Made by a program: the position numbers and the translations under genes. 64,000 nt of DNA from assembly GCA_001692895.1 (NCBI GenBank), contig KV748190.1, positions 397,645 to 461,644 on the forward strand. Direction: 5' to 3'. The notes under the pieces are model-generated. The model made no database searches. It was not told where the DNA came from and was given only the letters and a program-made list of their open reading frames with translations. The DNA comes from Cenococcum geophilum 1.58 (Eukaryota > Ascomycota > Dothideomycetes > Gloniales > Gloniaceae). Below, piece after piece: positions 1 to 12,374 of this stretch (the first letter of the stretch is position 1; the number at the start of each line of letters is the position of its first letter).

Positions 1-485
1 AGTTACGGTATATTAGGTTAAGATTATTAAGGACTTCTTAATAGGACTGCCACTTCTAGGGGCTATTAGTCTCCTATTAGGCAAAGAGTCTATTAAATAA
101 TATACCCTTTATTCGCCTAATAATATAACTAATCTTAGTATCTTCCGTAGGAAAAAGGTAGGCGCTCTAAGTTAGTTTTTTTTTTATAGATTTATATCTT
201 CTAATAGCTATATTCCTTATAGTCTCCTTAAAAGATTAAAGGATTAGAGTAGTATATATTAAACCCTATAATAGCAGCTTAGGTTTAGTTATTACTGCTT
301 TAGTAGGGGTTTCTATTAGGTAAAGTTGCCAGGGGCGTAAAGACTTAGATAGCGTTATTATAAATATACTTATTAAGCTAAGATTATAAGTATTTAATTA
401 TGCTATTTTTTTTAAGTAGCCGTAGTAGTGGGTACTATTTTAACCTTCTTTAATTATTAAATATTGCGTTTAAATATATAGAGGT
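1..485 (-). pseudogene. Gypsy element 0, interior gag-side fragment (continues left of window)
   Basis: This stretch matches 41948-42504 of element D, including the retained GC-containing words and the TTCCGTAGG word near 143. It is therefore the same region of a D-family gypsy element, heavily RIP-mutated and without an open frame. It stops at GAGGT (481-485), the target-site duplication of element A. The same element resumes at 48677-49443, which is homologous to 42500-43277 of D. The two halves are collinear with D, so they are one element split by A. Function is not separable beyond 'gag side of a minus-strand gypsy element'. Confidence 0.75.
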
Positions 486-899
486 TATAACGAAGCCTTA
501 TAGGAAATACTACGGTAGACTTATTAATAGGCTAGGTATATAGGTATAAAATAGTTAATAACATAAATATAACTGGTAGAGTAGTTACCTAATAAATTAA
601 CTCCAATTATATTCTAAGATTTACTATAAGGAAGAGAGCTATCTAGGTAGGGACTATAGTCCTTTAAATATATAACTGTACTCCTAAGAAATCCTCCTTA
701 TATATAATATATGTATTATACGTATTATATATACATTCCCTTTTTTTTATCTTTGTTTTTAAAGATTTCTAATATCTCTAAGTTATTTACTAGAGGTATA
801 ATGTCCGTTTAATTAATTTAGTTAATATTATTACTTATTATACCTAAAGTTCCTTCTTCTTTATAAGCGCAACATCATGCTCGCACTATTACTGCAATA
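486..899 (-). repeat. 3' LTR of element A
   Basis: The first about 260 bases match 48258-48520 closely, from TATAACGAAGCC onward. The inner part matches 48521-48676 more weakly, through transition differences (for example GCAACATCATGCT against GTAATATTATACT). The copy is 414 bp against 419 bp for its partner. The inner end at about 899 is the least certain boundary; no clear polypurine tract is visible beside it. A truncated third copy of the family lies at 49444-49606. Confidence 0.65.
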
Positions 900-1550
900 T
901 TATTACTTAGTAAAATTATACTATCTCCGTATTCTTATTGTGCGAAAAAGGGGTTAGTTTATATTACGTTAGCAAGTCCTTCCTTATAGCAGCCCTCTTT
1001 ATATTTAGAGTGTACTAAAGCAAACATTTATTCCTTTTATAACGTTTATTCTGCTTCTAACGCTAAATATACACGTCCTATAACTCTTAATAGTCGTCTA
1101 GTTCCTTTATTAATTTATCTTAGGGTCTTATATTTAATCCGCTACTATAAAGCTTAATAGTAAACTAACTTAAGCCCTTACTAAGTTAGAATATTCTTAG
1201 GATACGGAGTAGAAGGCCCTAGAAGCCCAAATCGCGGTATTTACTTAGTTACTCCGTCTTAAAAAGGGTTGTAAAAAGGTTTATTTTAAGGAGTAGAAAC
1301 TTATAAAATAAGGTTTATAGGAACTTAGTAATAAAAGAACGGATTCTCTTTTATTAGGGGAGGAAATAATTTTAAGTAGTATAGTAGCTACTCCTCCTAG
1401 GTCCCCCTTAGGTAATTCTTTCTTTAGTAATTCTTTCTTATTAATATTACCTAACCTATTTTCTTTTAATACTTCTATACCTTTCTTATAACATTTTTTA
1501 AATTCTATAGTAGTTCCTAGGTAGTCTTATTATAGCCTATCTACTTAACC
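870..1550 (+). pseudogene. Plus-strand Cys-rich ORF remnant opposite to pol in element A
   Basis: Between integrase and the 3' LTR, the plus strand reads as a broken but protein-like frame. Near 925-965 it gives a P-Y-S-Y-C-A-K-K-G pattern, where the first Tyr is a likely RIP product of Cys. Further on (about 1205-1400) comes a charged, probably helical segment containing KALEAQIAVF, then a Pro/Ser-rich tail. The layout (paired cysteines, then basic helix, then acidic or Ser-rich tail) resembles the plus-strand ORF in element E at 33719-34524. At least one frame change and several stops are present. Function unknown; part of it overlaps the LTR end. Confidence 0.35.
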
Positions 1551-1559
1551 TTATACTAT

Positions 1560-4500
1560 ATTTTATTATTAATATCCTTATAACTAACGATCTTTAAAAC
1601 TTGCTATTTATTTTCCTCTTATTCTCTATACGTGTCTGCTTTATAAATTAGTGGCTTAATATTCCTATATACTAGTTCTAGCATTACAATATACTATATA
1701 GGATAGATCTTTATTTTGGCTAGTAGGTTTAACTTAAATATAACTAGTGAAATCCTTTATATAATTTTAAAAGGTCCTAGTCTAACGTAGTTTAACTTCT
1801 TACCTAGTTATTAACTTTTAAAATTTTTGTATAGTAGCTATACTTTATCTCCCTCCTTAAAATCTAGTCCCTTAGATTTTTTCGCGTTATAGTACCTTTT
1901 TATTCTCTTTTATACTTTTTTAATTAATTCTATAAGGTCTATATAAAGATTTATTAGTGTCTTTATTCTTTTTTTTTTAGCTATACTACTTATTTTCTTT
2001 ACTTACTATAGTAATAATAATATTCTTAGCTTATATCCATAATTTGCCTTAAATAGTAATATACCTATTCCTCCTTAAGGTATTATATTATATATAAATT
2101 ATACTACTAGTAATAACAATACCTAATTATTCTGTATATAATTAATATAATATCTTAGATACTGTTCTAGCGTCTAATTTAATCTTTCCGTTTATCTATC
2201 TATCTGCAGATAATATACCATTAATATTACTACGCAAACTCCTTATTCTGCTAAAAAATACTTTCTAAAATACTGTTATAAATCTTAGATCCCTATTTAA
2301 TATAATCTTACTTAGTGCTTTATATTTTATAAATACTTCTTTAATAGAGATTTTAGCGATATTCTCTACTAAGATTTCTTCTGTATATGCTATAAAGTAG
2401 CCCTATTTAGTTAACTTATTTACTATTACTAAGATTACATTATACTCTTATCCGGTAATAGGATCTTTTAATTTTAGTAACTTAATAATAAAGTCCTATA
2501 ATATAACCTCCTATAGTCTTTTTAGTATTTTAATAGGTTATAGCCCTCCGTATAGCTTATGCCTTATTAGTTTATTCTTTTAGCAATTTAGATACTTTTT
2601 TATTACTTTTCTTATAATATTTTAGATTCTATTAATAATATATTCTTCTTAAAGTCTTAACACTAAGCCTGTTACTCTATTGTGTTCTTAAGTTATTCCC
2701 TTATAGAATTCTTCTATAAAATGCTCTGCTATGCTCTTTAGAATATACTTCGCTTTTTAGTTTTTATATATATCTATCTATAGATCTTCTAGCTATACTT
2801 TTAGAATTTTTTATACCTAAAAGCTCTCTAGTATTTCGTAGACTCTTTCTAGTTTATTATTCTCTTAAATTGCTATTAGCTTAGGGTAATTATATCTAAT
2901 TAATCTATCCTGTCTTTGCGTAGTATTACTCCTAATAGTTTCTTATTATTCTATAGTTTAGCCTTTCTACTAAGTACCTTTGCTTTTATATTCTTAGTTC
3001 CTTTAATATACTAAATCTTAAAATAGTATTCTGTAAGCATTTCTACCTATCTAACCTATCTTTAATTAAGTTCTTTTATTATTAGGAACCCTATTAGGTT
3101 TTTATAATCCATCTTAACTATAAATAGTTTCTCTATACCTTATAAAAATGCTCTCTATTTCTTAAGTACTGTAACTATACCTAATAACTCCTTATTATGG
3201 ATGTTATAGTTTAACTCTAGTAGTATTATCCTCCAACTATAGTATGCTATTAGATGCTATATATTCCTATACTTTTATAGTAAGTATACTTCTAGTATAA
3301 AGTCTAATATCTTTATCTTTATAACCGTATCTAGTCCTAGTTAGTAAATCTTAAGGATTAGCTCCTAGGTAAATAACTTCTTAAGTTCTTTAAATAGCTT
3401 CCTTTATTTGTTTCCCTATACCTATAGTTTCTCTTTCTTTATAAGCCTAGTAAAGGATTTAATATTCTTTAACTACTATATTATAAACCTTTTATAGAAG
3501 TTATAAAACCCTAAAAATAACCTTAACTGCATTATATTCTCTAGTTCTTACTAACTTACTATAGCTTTAATCTTCTTTAGGTCTATACTAATATAACCTA
3601 GTTTAATAATAAATTCTATAAAATTGGTCTTATAAAGAATTCGTATTTTTTAATCGCTATTAGTATCTATTCTTCCTATAGTCTTCTTAAGACCTATTTA
3701 ACGTGTTCTCTATATTCTTCTTTAGTTATTAAGTAGATTATAATATTATTAAGGTATACTATAATAAACTTATTAAGGTGTTCTCCTAATATACTATTAA
3801 TCTACTTTTAAAACGTTGCTAGTGTATTTATTAATCTAAATTATATAACTAATAGTTTATATAGTCCTTTTCTTAACCTAAAGGCTACCCTTTATTTATT
3901 GCCTTCCTTAATTTTAATCTAATAGTACGCCTATCTTAGATCTATCTTTATAAAGATTTACGCATTACCTATTTAATCCTAGATTTCGCTAATTAAGGGT
4001 AAAGAATACCTATCCTTCCGAGTAATACTATTTAACTATTTATAGTTAATATATAGTCTAAGTTTTCCGTTCTTTTTGGTATAAACAATACTAAATATCC
4101 TACTAATGATTATAATAGTCTAATATATTCCTTTTATAAGTTTTTTTTAGATAAACTCTTTAAGTGCTCTTAACTCCTCTTAAGTAAGCTTATAGGTTAG
4201 AAAGAACCTTAGACTTATTCCTAGTTCTAACTTTATCTTATAGTCCTATACTATATAATCTACTAGCTTTTTACTTTCTAGGCTCTATAGTTTCTTGCCA
4301 TACTTATAGTATTTCTTTAGTATATAACTTAAGCCTCGCTTAGTCTTTTTATATATTACTCCTACTTAGTATTATACTAACTTAGTTTATTATTATATCT
4401 TATATTATTAAGTATCCCTAATATTAACCTAACCTATAATCTAATTAATCTTTAGATTATATTTTTATAGCTAAGGTATTCTTAATACTGCCTTATCCCG

Positions 4501-5238
4501 TCCTAATAGTAAGATATTAAAAAATATCTTAATTTGTCTTCCTTTAATATTTATTTAAATAGGTCTTATTTTAATATTAATAATCCCTCCTCTATAGGTT
4601 ATTGGATTTTTTTAAAATTATAACTAATAGGTAAGATTATTCCTTCTACCTATAAGGTAATCCTATTCTTTTAACTACTACTAGTAAAATATAGTTCCGT
4701 ATTGCTTTACTATCTATTAGTGCTTTAAACTACTAATCTTACTAATTAACTTATAAATTTAAGTGTTATTTTTAAATTCCTTTAAGGGTTTAAGGCTCTA
4801 CTACTGGCTCCCTCTAATCCCATAAGCCTCTACTTTTTCTAACTATTAGCTGCTTAATTCTATTATACTTAGCTTACTCTTTAGCTAATACTTAGTTTGT
4901 TTCTTATCCTCTATATACTATAGATATATATTTTTTAAGCATTCCCACTACTATTATTTATCTAAGTATTCTTTTATAAGGAATCTTTTTAGTTAAAGTA
5001 TTAAGTCTCCTAATTCCTAAACTTCTATTAGATGCCATCTATATATATATTTAGCGTTTTTATACTATTACTTATCTAGCGCCTAATATATCCTTACTAA
5101 GTATTTCCAATTCTTTTCTTTTAGATTCTTATATATTTTGTATATATTATCTATATACACAATCTATAATAACGTGTAGTATACTAGGTACTTTAGGTTA
5201 ACTCTTAATTTATCTTTATCTTTAAGTTTAAACCTTTA
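1560..5238 (-). pseudogene. Gypsy element A pol (protease-RT-RNase H-integrase), RIP-inactivated
   Basis: The reverse strand carries the usual gypsy order. Protease-like sequence is at about 4300-4760 and reverse transcriptase at about 3550-4250. RNase H is at about 3000-3500 and integrase at about 1950-2700. The RT catalytic box reads Y-L-N-N-I at 3745-3756; the two Asn replace the usual Asp-Asp through G-to-A changes on the coding strand, so the catalytic aspartates are lost. In the integrase, the first catalytic Asp is visible in DFIIKL, followed by D-P-I-T-G and a V-N-K-L-T-K segment, where Asn again replaces Asp. Many TAG and TAA codons stand where CAG, CAA or TGG would be expected. The upstream part continues at 11441 because copia inserted at 5239. 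Confidence 0.85.
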
Positions 5239-5509
5239 TGTTCGTACTAACTTAATAGCACGAGTGAGTTAGATCCAGGGGCACGAAATACATATAATAT
5301 CGTATGCTCTTTTGGATAATGGTAACTGTCGATTGTATAAAGCAAACTACGTAGTCTATATACTGATGCGCCTCCCCCCTAATTAGTTAGTGCTTTAGAA
5401 GTGCACTAAACACGTAAGCGGGTGGTTGGTACACCAAACGCGTAAACGCGTACTCGGCGTACCGAACGCGTAAGCACGCGGTTAGTATGACAGGTGCTAT
5501 AATTATATA
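5239..5509 (-). repeat. Copia 3' LTR
   Basis: 271 bp, near-identical to 11170-11440. It contains a local cluster of short CGCG/ACGCGTAA motifs (about 5410-5480), where TACCGAACGCGTAAGCACGCG and similar words alternate. These are the least RIP-affected bases of the LTR and look like a small internal direct repeat. Confidence 0.9.
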
Positions 5510-5559
5510 CTGGCGGTACTTAGAAAATGAAACCACTTATATATAGCCTCCGTAATTGT

Positions 5560-8500
5560 CTTAATAGAACTATAAAACACATAAGAAAATATATAGGAAA
5601 TCCCTCCTAAGGTGCCTTCTGGGTTGCCTTCCAAATGGTGCTCTAAGCTAGCCGTAAGTCCTGCTTACGGTCCGTAAAATAAACTATACGGCCTTTTAAC
5701 GGGCCGTAAATGCACTATACGGCCTTCCGACGGGCCGTAACTGAACCATAAATGCTCCGTTAGTCTCGCTCTACCCATTCTATAACCTTTAGGTTAAGCT
5801 TATTTATATCNATTAGGGTTTTAAGAGCTTAACACGGCTTTGCCTTAGTTATGGCGTCTGCTAGGTTGTCTCCGCTACTAATCCATTTAACCTCCGTAAT
5901 CTTACGTCGTTTATAGGCCTAACGTAAGCATATTAGGTTGACTATAAGCCTCTTCTCTTATATTATACCTAGTTTAACTAGGTAGTTGTAAAGGGACTTT
6001 AAATCGGTGTATAAAACCAGGGGTAACTGCTCTAGTTATAGAATCTTCTGGACCGTTAATTTAATTACGGCTGCTATATTAAAGCTATAGGCTAGTATAT
6101 ATAGTTTAGAAGCTAGTACACTTCGGGTTACTTATTTGCACTTAATTAAGGACCAGTATAGTATATTTACGTCCTAATTATGGTCCATAAGTATAATTAT
6201 AAAGCTGATTTATAATAATAGGTCTTTATTATTAGTAAAAGATATATCCGTAAATACCAGTAGGCTAAGGGAATTCAGGTTTAGTGGTATAAAAGTAAGT
6301 CCTCTTATCGCATTATTAATCTGCCATTAAATACGCTTATTAAGCTGCTTAATATTTTCTTCTTATAGATCTACTACCTAGGCTATAAAGGATAAGTCAT
6401 AGGCAGATTCGGGTTGGCAAACTATAGCAATATAGGCGCCTCTTACACGCTGTGCAGCGTATTAGTCCTTTATATTTATAGTTTTACGGGTCTCTCCGCG
6501 GGAGCTAGTAAGGTCCGTAGGCTTTGCTATAATAGGCTTTAGGTTGCCCTTTTGTGTAATTAGGCCTCTATTAAACTTAATTAGATTCTGCTTAGTTAAC
6601 TACTTTTATAGCTTTGCTAAGAACTTAGCCTTTTATAGTTTAGTTTCTTTAGTGTCTGTAAAGGTCTGGTCTACTAGGAATAGGGTATTATCTATTTAGA
6701 GTCCGATAATACTAAGGCCGTTTAATGGGGTGTATAGGAGGTAGGGGTTGTAGGTTAACTATTCTATTTTAAGTTTACTAACGTGATGCTAGTAATATGT
6801 CTTAAACTAGTGGTTTTTAGCTTCCGGTACTCTGTAAAGAGGTTTTATAACTTATAAAATTATTCCTAGTTATAGGTTAAGCTTAAGGGGTAGTCGTATA
6901 AAAATGTCTCTACTTAGGTAGGTATTAGACTGCATATAGGCTTGCGAGATATCCCGTAGGTAAAGGGCTATAGGTTTACTTTACTGTAGTCCAGGCGTAA
7001 GTGCAAGTATAATCCGTTAGCTAACTCGTTAAATTATAGGCGATTGCGTAAGGACTAAGCCCTTCCCTTAGTCGTTGTAGGCTTATATAATAAGCCTTAA
7101 TTTTTTAAAAGCTTTGTTAGTACTAGGGTGCTTAATTTTATTAATAAAGCGTAAATTAAATATACAGACACCTTGCGGAACGTCTCTCTCTATTATAACC
7201 GCAAAGATACCCTTTTTAAGTAGTCCGTTAATCTCTTTATGTTATAAGTCCGTAAACGGGGTTTCCTATACTAGAACTAATATATTTGTAGGCGGAGATT
7301 GCCTTACAGATATTCCTGCGGAGGTTAGATAATTTTCTATTATAGTGTTCTTAGTTACGGGGTGCTTTTAGGGGCGTCCTTAACCATACTTTACGGTAGG
7401 TTTAGTAGGTTTAGTAGGTTTTTAGGGGACTTCTAGGGTAGGCAAGGGTGCTTCTAGTTTGTCTAATTCGGCAGGTGCTTCCGGTTTGTCTAGTTCGATA
7501 GGTGCTTCCAGTTCGTCTGGTTTAACGTCATAGGTGTTTTTAGGCCGAAAGTAGGGTTTTACGGACGTGCTTCTAAAGCTAGTTGGCCCGCTAGGAAGCT
7601 ATACGCAGCACGTCTCGTTTTCTACAGCCAGTAGACAATAGGGTCTATTCTAGCTGCCGCTTTCACGCTATATAAGGACTTTAGAGTTAAGCGAAAGGTT
7701 GTGTACTAAGGTTGTATTAGGTCCGTTACGGTAGTATAGGGCGTTATTAATAGTTTGTTTAGCCCGTAGCTTAACTACCTCGGCTATCGCCTTCCATATT
7801 ACAGCTGTTTATTTCGTAATAGATGGGGCAGAAGGGCCTAGGTTGCTTATCCTTAGGTAGGCTCCGTAGACCAAGAGGGTAGGTACTAGTCCGTCCAGGC
7901 TAGCAGTGTCGTTAATGGCTTTTACGGCCATCTATAGAGCCAGTTCCTTTTAGATATCCTTGCATTCGTCTATAATGATCTAATAAGCTCTCTATAAGGC
8001 TAGGTAAGCTCGCTTAATAAGCCTAACGGACCAGTGTGCCTTAACTAGAACAGCTTTTGTTAATATAGCTATGGCCGTAGCGTACTGCTGGAATTTCTTA
8101 CTAATAAAGTTCCTACTAGCGTTGTGGGTAATATACTGCGGAGGTCTGACGTATATCTTAATCTAGTAGGTCCGTAAAATATCCTAAGTATATTTTATAG
8201 ATATATTTTGCAACTAACGGGCGGCTTAATAGTGGGTTACCTCGTTAATTATATATAATACTGGACTGCCGTTAATATATATAATGTCCACGTATACTAA
8301 GTAGTTAAAGTTAAGGTCCTTATAAAGGGTGAACTTAAATTGGCCTAGGGAACGTCCGTATTTCTAGCAAAAGGAGCAGTATTTAGTTAGGTAATTAACT
8401 GCCTTTCTATTAACGTCGTCGTGTCTAGAGCGTTTAAGGACTCTATATAGCTTTTCGGCTAACGGGTAGCCGAAACGGCGGTACAGACGGTGGATCTCTG

Positions 8501-9060
8501 TACTAGTAAGGTAGCACGGGTTATAGTCGAAAGATTCCTAAATATAGGTCCGTAAAGTCTCTCCCTATATAAGGAACGGGTGTCCGAATTGTTGTGTAAT
8601 TAGTAGGGTAGTATACTTACTTCCTAGGGCAGTTATAGGGCCAATTAAGGTGTCCGTAACATTATTGTAGTATACCTATAACCTATCTATATCTATAAGA
8701 TAGAGTAGGAAGGGGGTATCCGCTTTTACTACGTGGAAGTTAACTAGGCTAATTAGAGTCTTAACTTTAACTAATCTAATTAATGCGGTTAAGCCGATGC
8801 CGAATTGGACGTTTATGGCCCCAGTTTACGTAATATTAATGTCCATATTGTCATTTATAGTGGTCCTATATATAAGGTATTGTCTATAGCCCGCGGTAGA
8901 CTTCTTTAAGGCACCTATGTCGATTATAACACTATAGAATTCTTTAGAGGTATAGCGTTCTGTAGTAATGTATGCAAATAGGTCCTATTTATGGTCCGTA
9001 ATGTCCGTAATAGGTCTGGCGGGTGTACTTATAGATTGGTTTTCGGGTGCAATTAAGTGT
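5560..9060 (-). pseudogene. Copia pol (integrase-RT-RNase H), RIP-inactivated
   Basis: On the minus strand the RNase H end is at about 5770-6330. It includes the late segment with K-W-I, a G-D-N-x-A-D-A motif and KAK (5790-5900), which is characteristic of the C-terminus of fungal copia polyproteins. RT occupies about 6350-7350. Its catalytic region near 6676-6700 reads I-D-N-T-L-F, where fungal copia elements usually have a D-D-T motif. Downstream is an R-G-A-Y-I-A segment followed by CQPE. Integrase is expected at about 7800-8900. Frame-breaking TAG and TAA codons occur throughout. One unresolved base (N) lies at 5811. Confidence 0.85.
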
Positions 9061-9069
9061 ATAAATAAG

Positions 9070-11110
9070 CGGTCGGCTAGTACGGTTGTAATATTGAAGG
9101 CTTAGCTGTCCGTAAAAGGTCTAAAAGTAGTTAGGAACGTCTCTAAGGTCTCCTATTCCTAGTTATTTAGGTTAAAGTTAATTATAAGGGCTTCTATTGA
9201 CTTATTAGGGGGCTCCTCTTTTTCCTCTCCTTTATATTCTAAGATAAACTGGTTAATCCGTTTATTAAATCTCTTCTTAGACCTATTACGTTCTTCCTGG
9301 GTATGCCTTATAGACTAATATCCTTCCTTACCACACATAAAGCATTTCTGGCTTATTTGTCTGTGGGGGTATACTTTTATATAAGAGTTGCTATGGGGGT
9401 TATAAGTGGGACTTAGTTAGTACGGGTGCTGCTAGCGGTAACGGCGGTCCGTAAAGTAGACGTCTAAGTCTGTTTACGGATATTAAATATTTATAGCAAA
9501 GGCTTAAGTGCTACCTAGCGGGTTTAAGACTTCATATATTATAATAGAGGAGCGTAGATTATTAATAAGGCCAGCTAAGGTATCTGTAGGCTTATAGTAG
9601 GTATACTTATAGGGCTCTACTTCCTGGTAAGCCGTAATAAGTTTGTTATATAGAAAGTCGTCTATTTAAAGCTTAGCGTTAAGGCCGTGCTATAGGTGCC
9701 GGAGGTCTTTAATAAGAATTTGCAGGCACTTTATAGTCGATTTTTTAGTATTCTTGTCAATTACGGTCCGTAGCTTAGTTATATTCCATTAGGTAAGGAT
9801 ATTACGCCTATATTCTAGTCCTTTAAAGTAGTTATAGGTAGCTTTACATAGCTTATTAAAGGGAACACCAAGGGGGTTACTCTTAAGGTTAGTGTAGTAG
9901 TAGTTAAGTGCTAGGCCGCGTAGCATAGTAGAGTAGGCTTGGCTGAACTCTTATTTAAGAATATTAGCCTTTTAGTAAAGGTCCGTAAAGATGGTTAGTT
10001 TAAAGTTAAAATTATCGTTTTTACCGCTATACTTAGATTTGTTGGTATAGAGCTTAGCTAGGTTAGCTAGTTTCTTGCCATAGGTCTTTACTTAGGTGCG
10101 TTACGGATCTATAACTTACGGATCTGTGGCTTGCGGATATGTGGCTTACGGATATATAGTTTGCGGATATATGGCTTGTAGATCTATGACTTAGGTAGGT
10201 TATAGATCTATAGCTTTGTTAACGGAAGGGCTTTAGTCCGTATTTTAGTTTATAGGGGTATTACGGTTCATACCTTAGGTACTAGGTATACTTTAGCCCG
10301 TAAGATTAATTCTAAAATTGCTTAGGTTTATAGAACGAATTTAGTTAAGTAGGTTAGGTATAAGGCTAGCGATGCCATTAAGTTTGGGAGAAGCAGAGAG
10401 ATTATTAGTAGCTTTAACCTAGTCTAGGATTTTCTCTTTAGTCTATTCCGTTTGGTCCTCCTTCTATATTATGTTATATAAGGACCGTATAACAGTGACT
10501 TGTTTATCCTTTTTAACCTATACACCTTAGTGACGTAAAAGGGTTCGTAGGTTACGGATAGTAGTAGGGTTATAAGCCTTGAGAATAGCTTCCGTAAAGT
10601 CCGCAAAGTCTTCCTTATATTGCTTCTATAGGTCGTTGTTTAGAAGCTTATAGTGTCCGTATTTAAGGATTTTGAAATTAATATAGTCGTTAACGTCGTC
10701 CGTAGACGTGAGGTCGACTCCTTAGCTTTACTTCTTTTAACCTTCGCTGATTTGCTTACTTATATCTACTATATTATATAGCGTTATATATTTATATAAG
10801 CTGTAGCGGGTCGTAGTAGCTTATAGCGGGTCCGTAATAGTTTAAGGGGTCTTATAGTGGTCCGTAAAGGCGATTAACGGGTTTATAATAGTTTGTAAAA
10901 GGGTAGGGGGTTTCCGTAAAGTCCGAAGAGGTTTAAGGTTTAAGGGGGTTAAGGATAGGGGGTTCCGTAAAGGTCTGTATTCGCGTCTATAACTTTTAGT
11001 AAACCGTACTAAGACTTAAATAAGTATATAGAGTTAGAGATAGGTCCGTAATCCCCGACTTCCAACCTTCTAGTAGGTCATACTAGGAGTCTAAATAGGT
11101 GGTTGCTGTC
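9070..11110 (-). pseudogene. Copia gag with zinc knuckle, RIP-damaged
   Basis: Minus-strand gag precursor. A CCHC-type knuckle is visible near 9330-9360 as C-F-M-C-G-K-E-G-Y, with Tyr where His or Cys is usual. It is followed by a basic R-S-K-K-R-F segment and an acidic stretch (about 9190-9300), a common layout in fungal copia gag. Gag packages the RNA in cytoplasmic particles. An in-frame 15-bp repeat lies upstream at 10105-10205. Confidence 0.6.
10105..10205 (-). repeat. 15-bp tandem repeat inside copia gag
   Basis: Six to seven units of the form TTACGGATCTGTGGC (variants TTGCGGATATGTGGC and similar) run head to tail. The 15-bp period keeps the reading frame, so the protein would carry a five-residue repeat rich in Pro, Thr/Ala and Asp/Tyr. 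It probably lies in a flexible linker of gag. Confidence 0.7.
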
Positions 11111-11169
11111 GAGTATCGCTTAGGGGGAGGTATTGAGTAATTGCTGATCTGTGCGCGCTTACTAATTAG

Positions 11170-11440
11170 TGTTTGTACTAACTTAATAGTACAAGTGAGT
11201 TAGATCTAGGGGCACAAAATACGTGTAGTATTGTATGCTCTTTTGGATAATAGTAACTGTCGATTGTATAAAGCAAACTACGTAGTCTATATACTAATAC
11301 GCCTCCCCCCTAATTAGTTAGTGCTTTAGAAGTGCACCAGACGCGTAAGCGGGTGGTTGGTGCACCAAACGCGTAAATGTGTACTCGGCGTACCGAACGC
11401 GTAAGCACGCGGTTGGTACGACAGGTGCTGTAATTATACA
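11170..11440 (-). repeat. Copia 5' LTR
   Basis: 271 bp, partner of 5239-5509, followed by the CTTTA duplication at 11441-11445. Differences between the two LTRs are mainly C/T and G/A, as expected from RIP rather than random drift. Confidence 0.9.
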
Positions 11441-11700
11441 CTTTATTATATTAATTTAAACGTTATAACTTTATTTATAGATATTAAGATACACCTTTTA
11501 CTTCTCTAGTCCTCTAATTGTTCCTCTAGATCCTTTAACGTTATAATTAAGGCTCCTTTAATATAACTTATTGCCTTTTCCCTAATAGGGTGGTCTTAAA
11601 TAACTTTCTTATCTAACTATATATAGAAATCTTCCTACTTATTATTATGCCTTTGCCTATACTACTTTTAGTATAGTTGCTAGAGTATATACGGCTTCAT
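11441..11700 (-). pseudogene. Element A coding continued (upstream of the pol part)
   Basis: After the CTTTA duplication, the minus-strand reading of element A continues from 5238 without a gap. A charged segment reads L-K-D-L-E-E-Q-L-E-D across about 11500-11560. It lies between gag and protease of element A; no catalytic motif is visible. Upstream of about 11700 the coding signal is lost. Confidence 0.5.
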
Positions 11701-12109
11701 TAGGAAATTTTTTTTAGGCACGTTGTTGTAGTTTATGGCAATTTGCTGCGAAATATACGAAACGTGCAAAATGTATAATTTAAGCGGTCGTATATAGTCT
11801 TTACCGGTTTGCGTAAACTACACATTCTATAATAAGTTTTTAGTATTTATAAGCAAACTGCGGTAAAATGCCTAAACGCTAGTATCTCCCACTCTGTAAA
11901 TAAAAAGCATATTACTAGTATAATATATATAAACTATACAAATTATAACTATATAAATTATAATTATATTATATAATAACCAAATTATTATATATTTCCA
12001 TAGATTGCTATAATATACTTTTAAATATATTTATATTATAACTATATAAAATATAGAGCTATCTATAGGGGAAGCCTCTTATAGAAGCTTTAAATCGTTA
12101 ATTAGCCTA
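11701..12109. other. Unassigned AT-rich stretch
   Basis: No reading frame or repeat partner recognised. From 11700 to about 11890 the sequence keeps CA and TG words (for example ATGGCAATTTGCTGCG), so it is less RIP-mutated than its surroundings. From 11900 on it is almost pure A/T. It may be a separate small insertion in element A. Confidence 0.4.
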
Positions 12110-12325
12110 GTGCCTGCCTACTTACCTACCTACTTACCTACCTATCTACCTACCTACCTGCCTACCTGCCTAACTGCCTATCTACCTACCTATCTATCTA
12201 TCTGTCCGTCTATCTATCTGTCTATCTATCTCTATCTATTTATACCTACCTATCTATACCTACCTATCTGTGCCTACCTATCTATGCTTACCTATCTATG
12301 CCTACCTATTTATGTTACCTTAATT
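12110..12325 (+). repeat. (CCTA)n/(CTAT)n microsatellite
   Basis: An imperfect tetranucleotide array, CCTA/CTTA/CTAT, about 215 bp. An apparent ORF rich in Tyr-Leu-Pro-Thr across it is a translation of the repeat, not a gene. Confidence 0.9.
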
Positions 12326-12374
12326 TAATCAATTGATCGATTAAATCGTTTATAGTGTTCGCTAGCTAGTCGTT

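Larger units (their letters stand above)
5239..11440 (-). mobile_element. Ty1/copia LTR retrotransposon inserted in element A
   Basis: The element is 6,202 bp, with two 271-bp LTRs (5239-5509 and 11170-11440) beginning TGTTCG or TGTTTG and ending TATA or TACA. It has a perfect 5-bp target duplication, CTTTA (5234-5238 and 11441-11445). Coding is on the minus strand in copia order: gag at high coordinates, then protease, integrase, RT and RNase H toward 5.6 kb. Mutation is lighter than in the host, with more CA and TG, which suggests a younger insertion. All frames still carry stops. Confidence 0.93.

Noticed and set aside
7114..7332. Plus-strand 72-codon ORF
   Set aside because: It lies antisense to the copia reverse transcriptase N-terminal part, which is clearly readable on the minus strand.
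12110..12328. 72-codon ORF rich in Tyr-Leu-Pro-Thr
   Set aside because: It is the translation of a tetranucleotide microsatellite; all frames are open simply because of the repeat.
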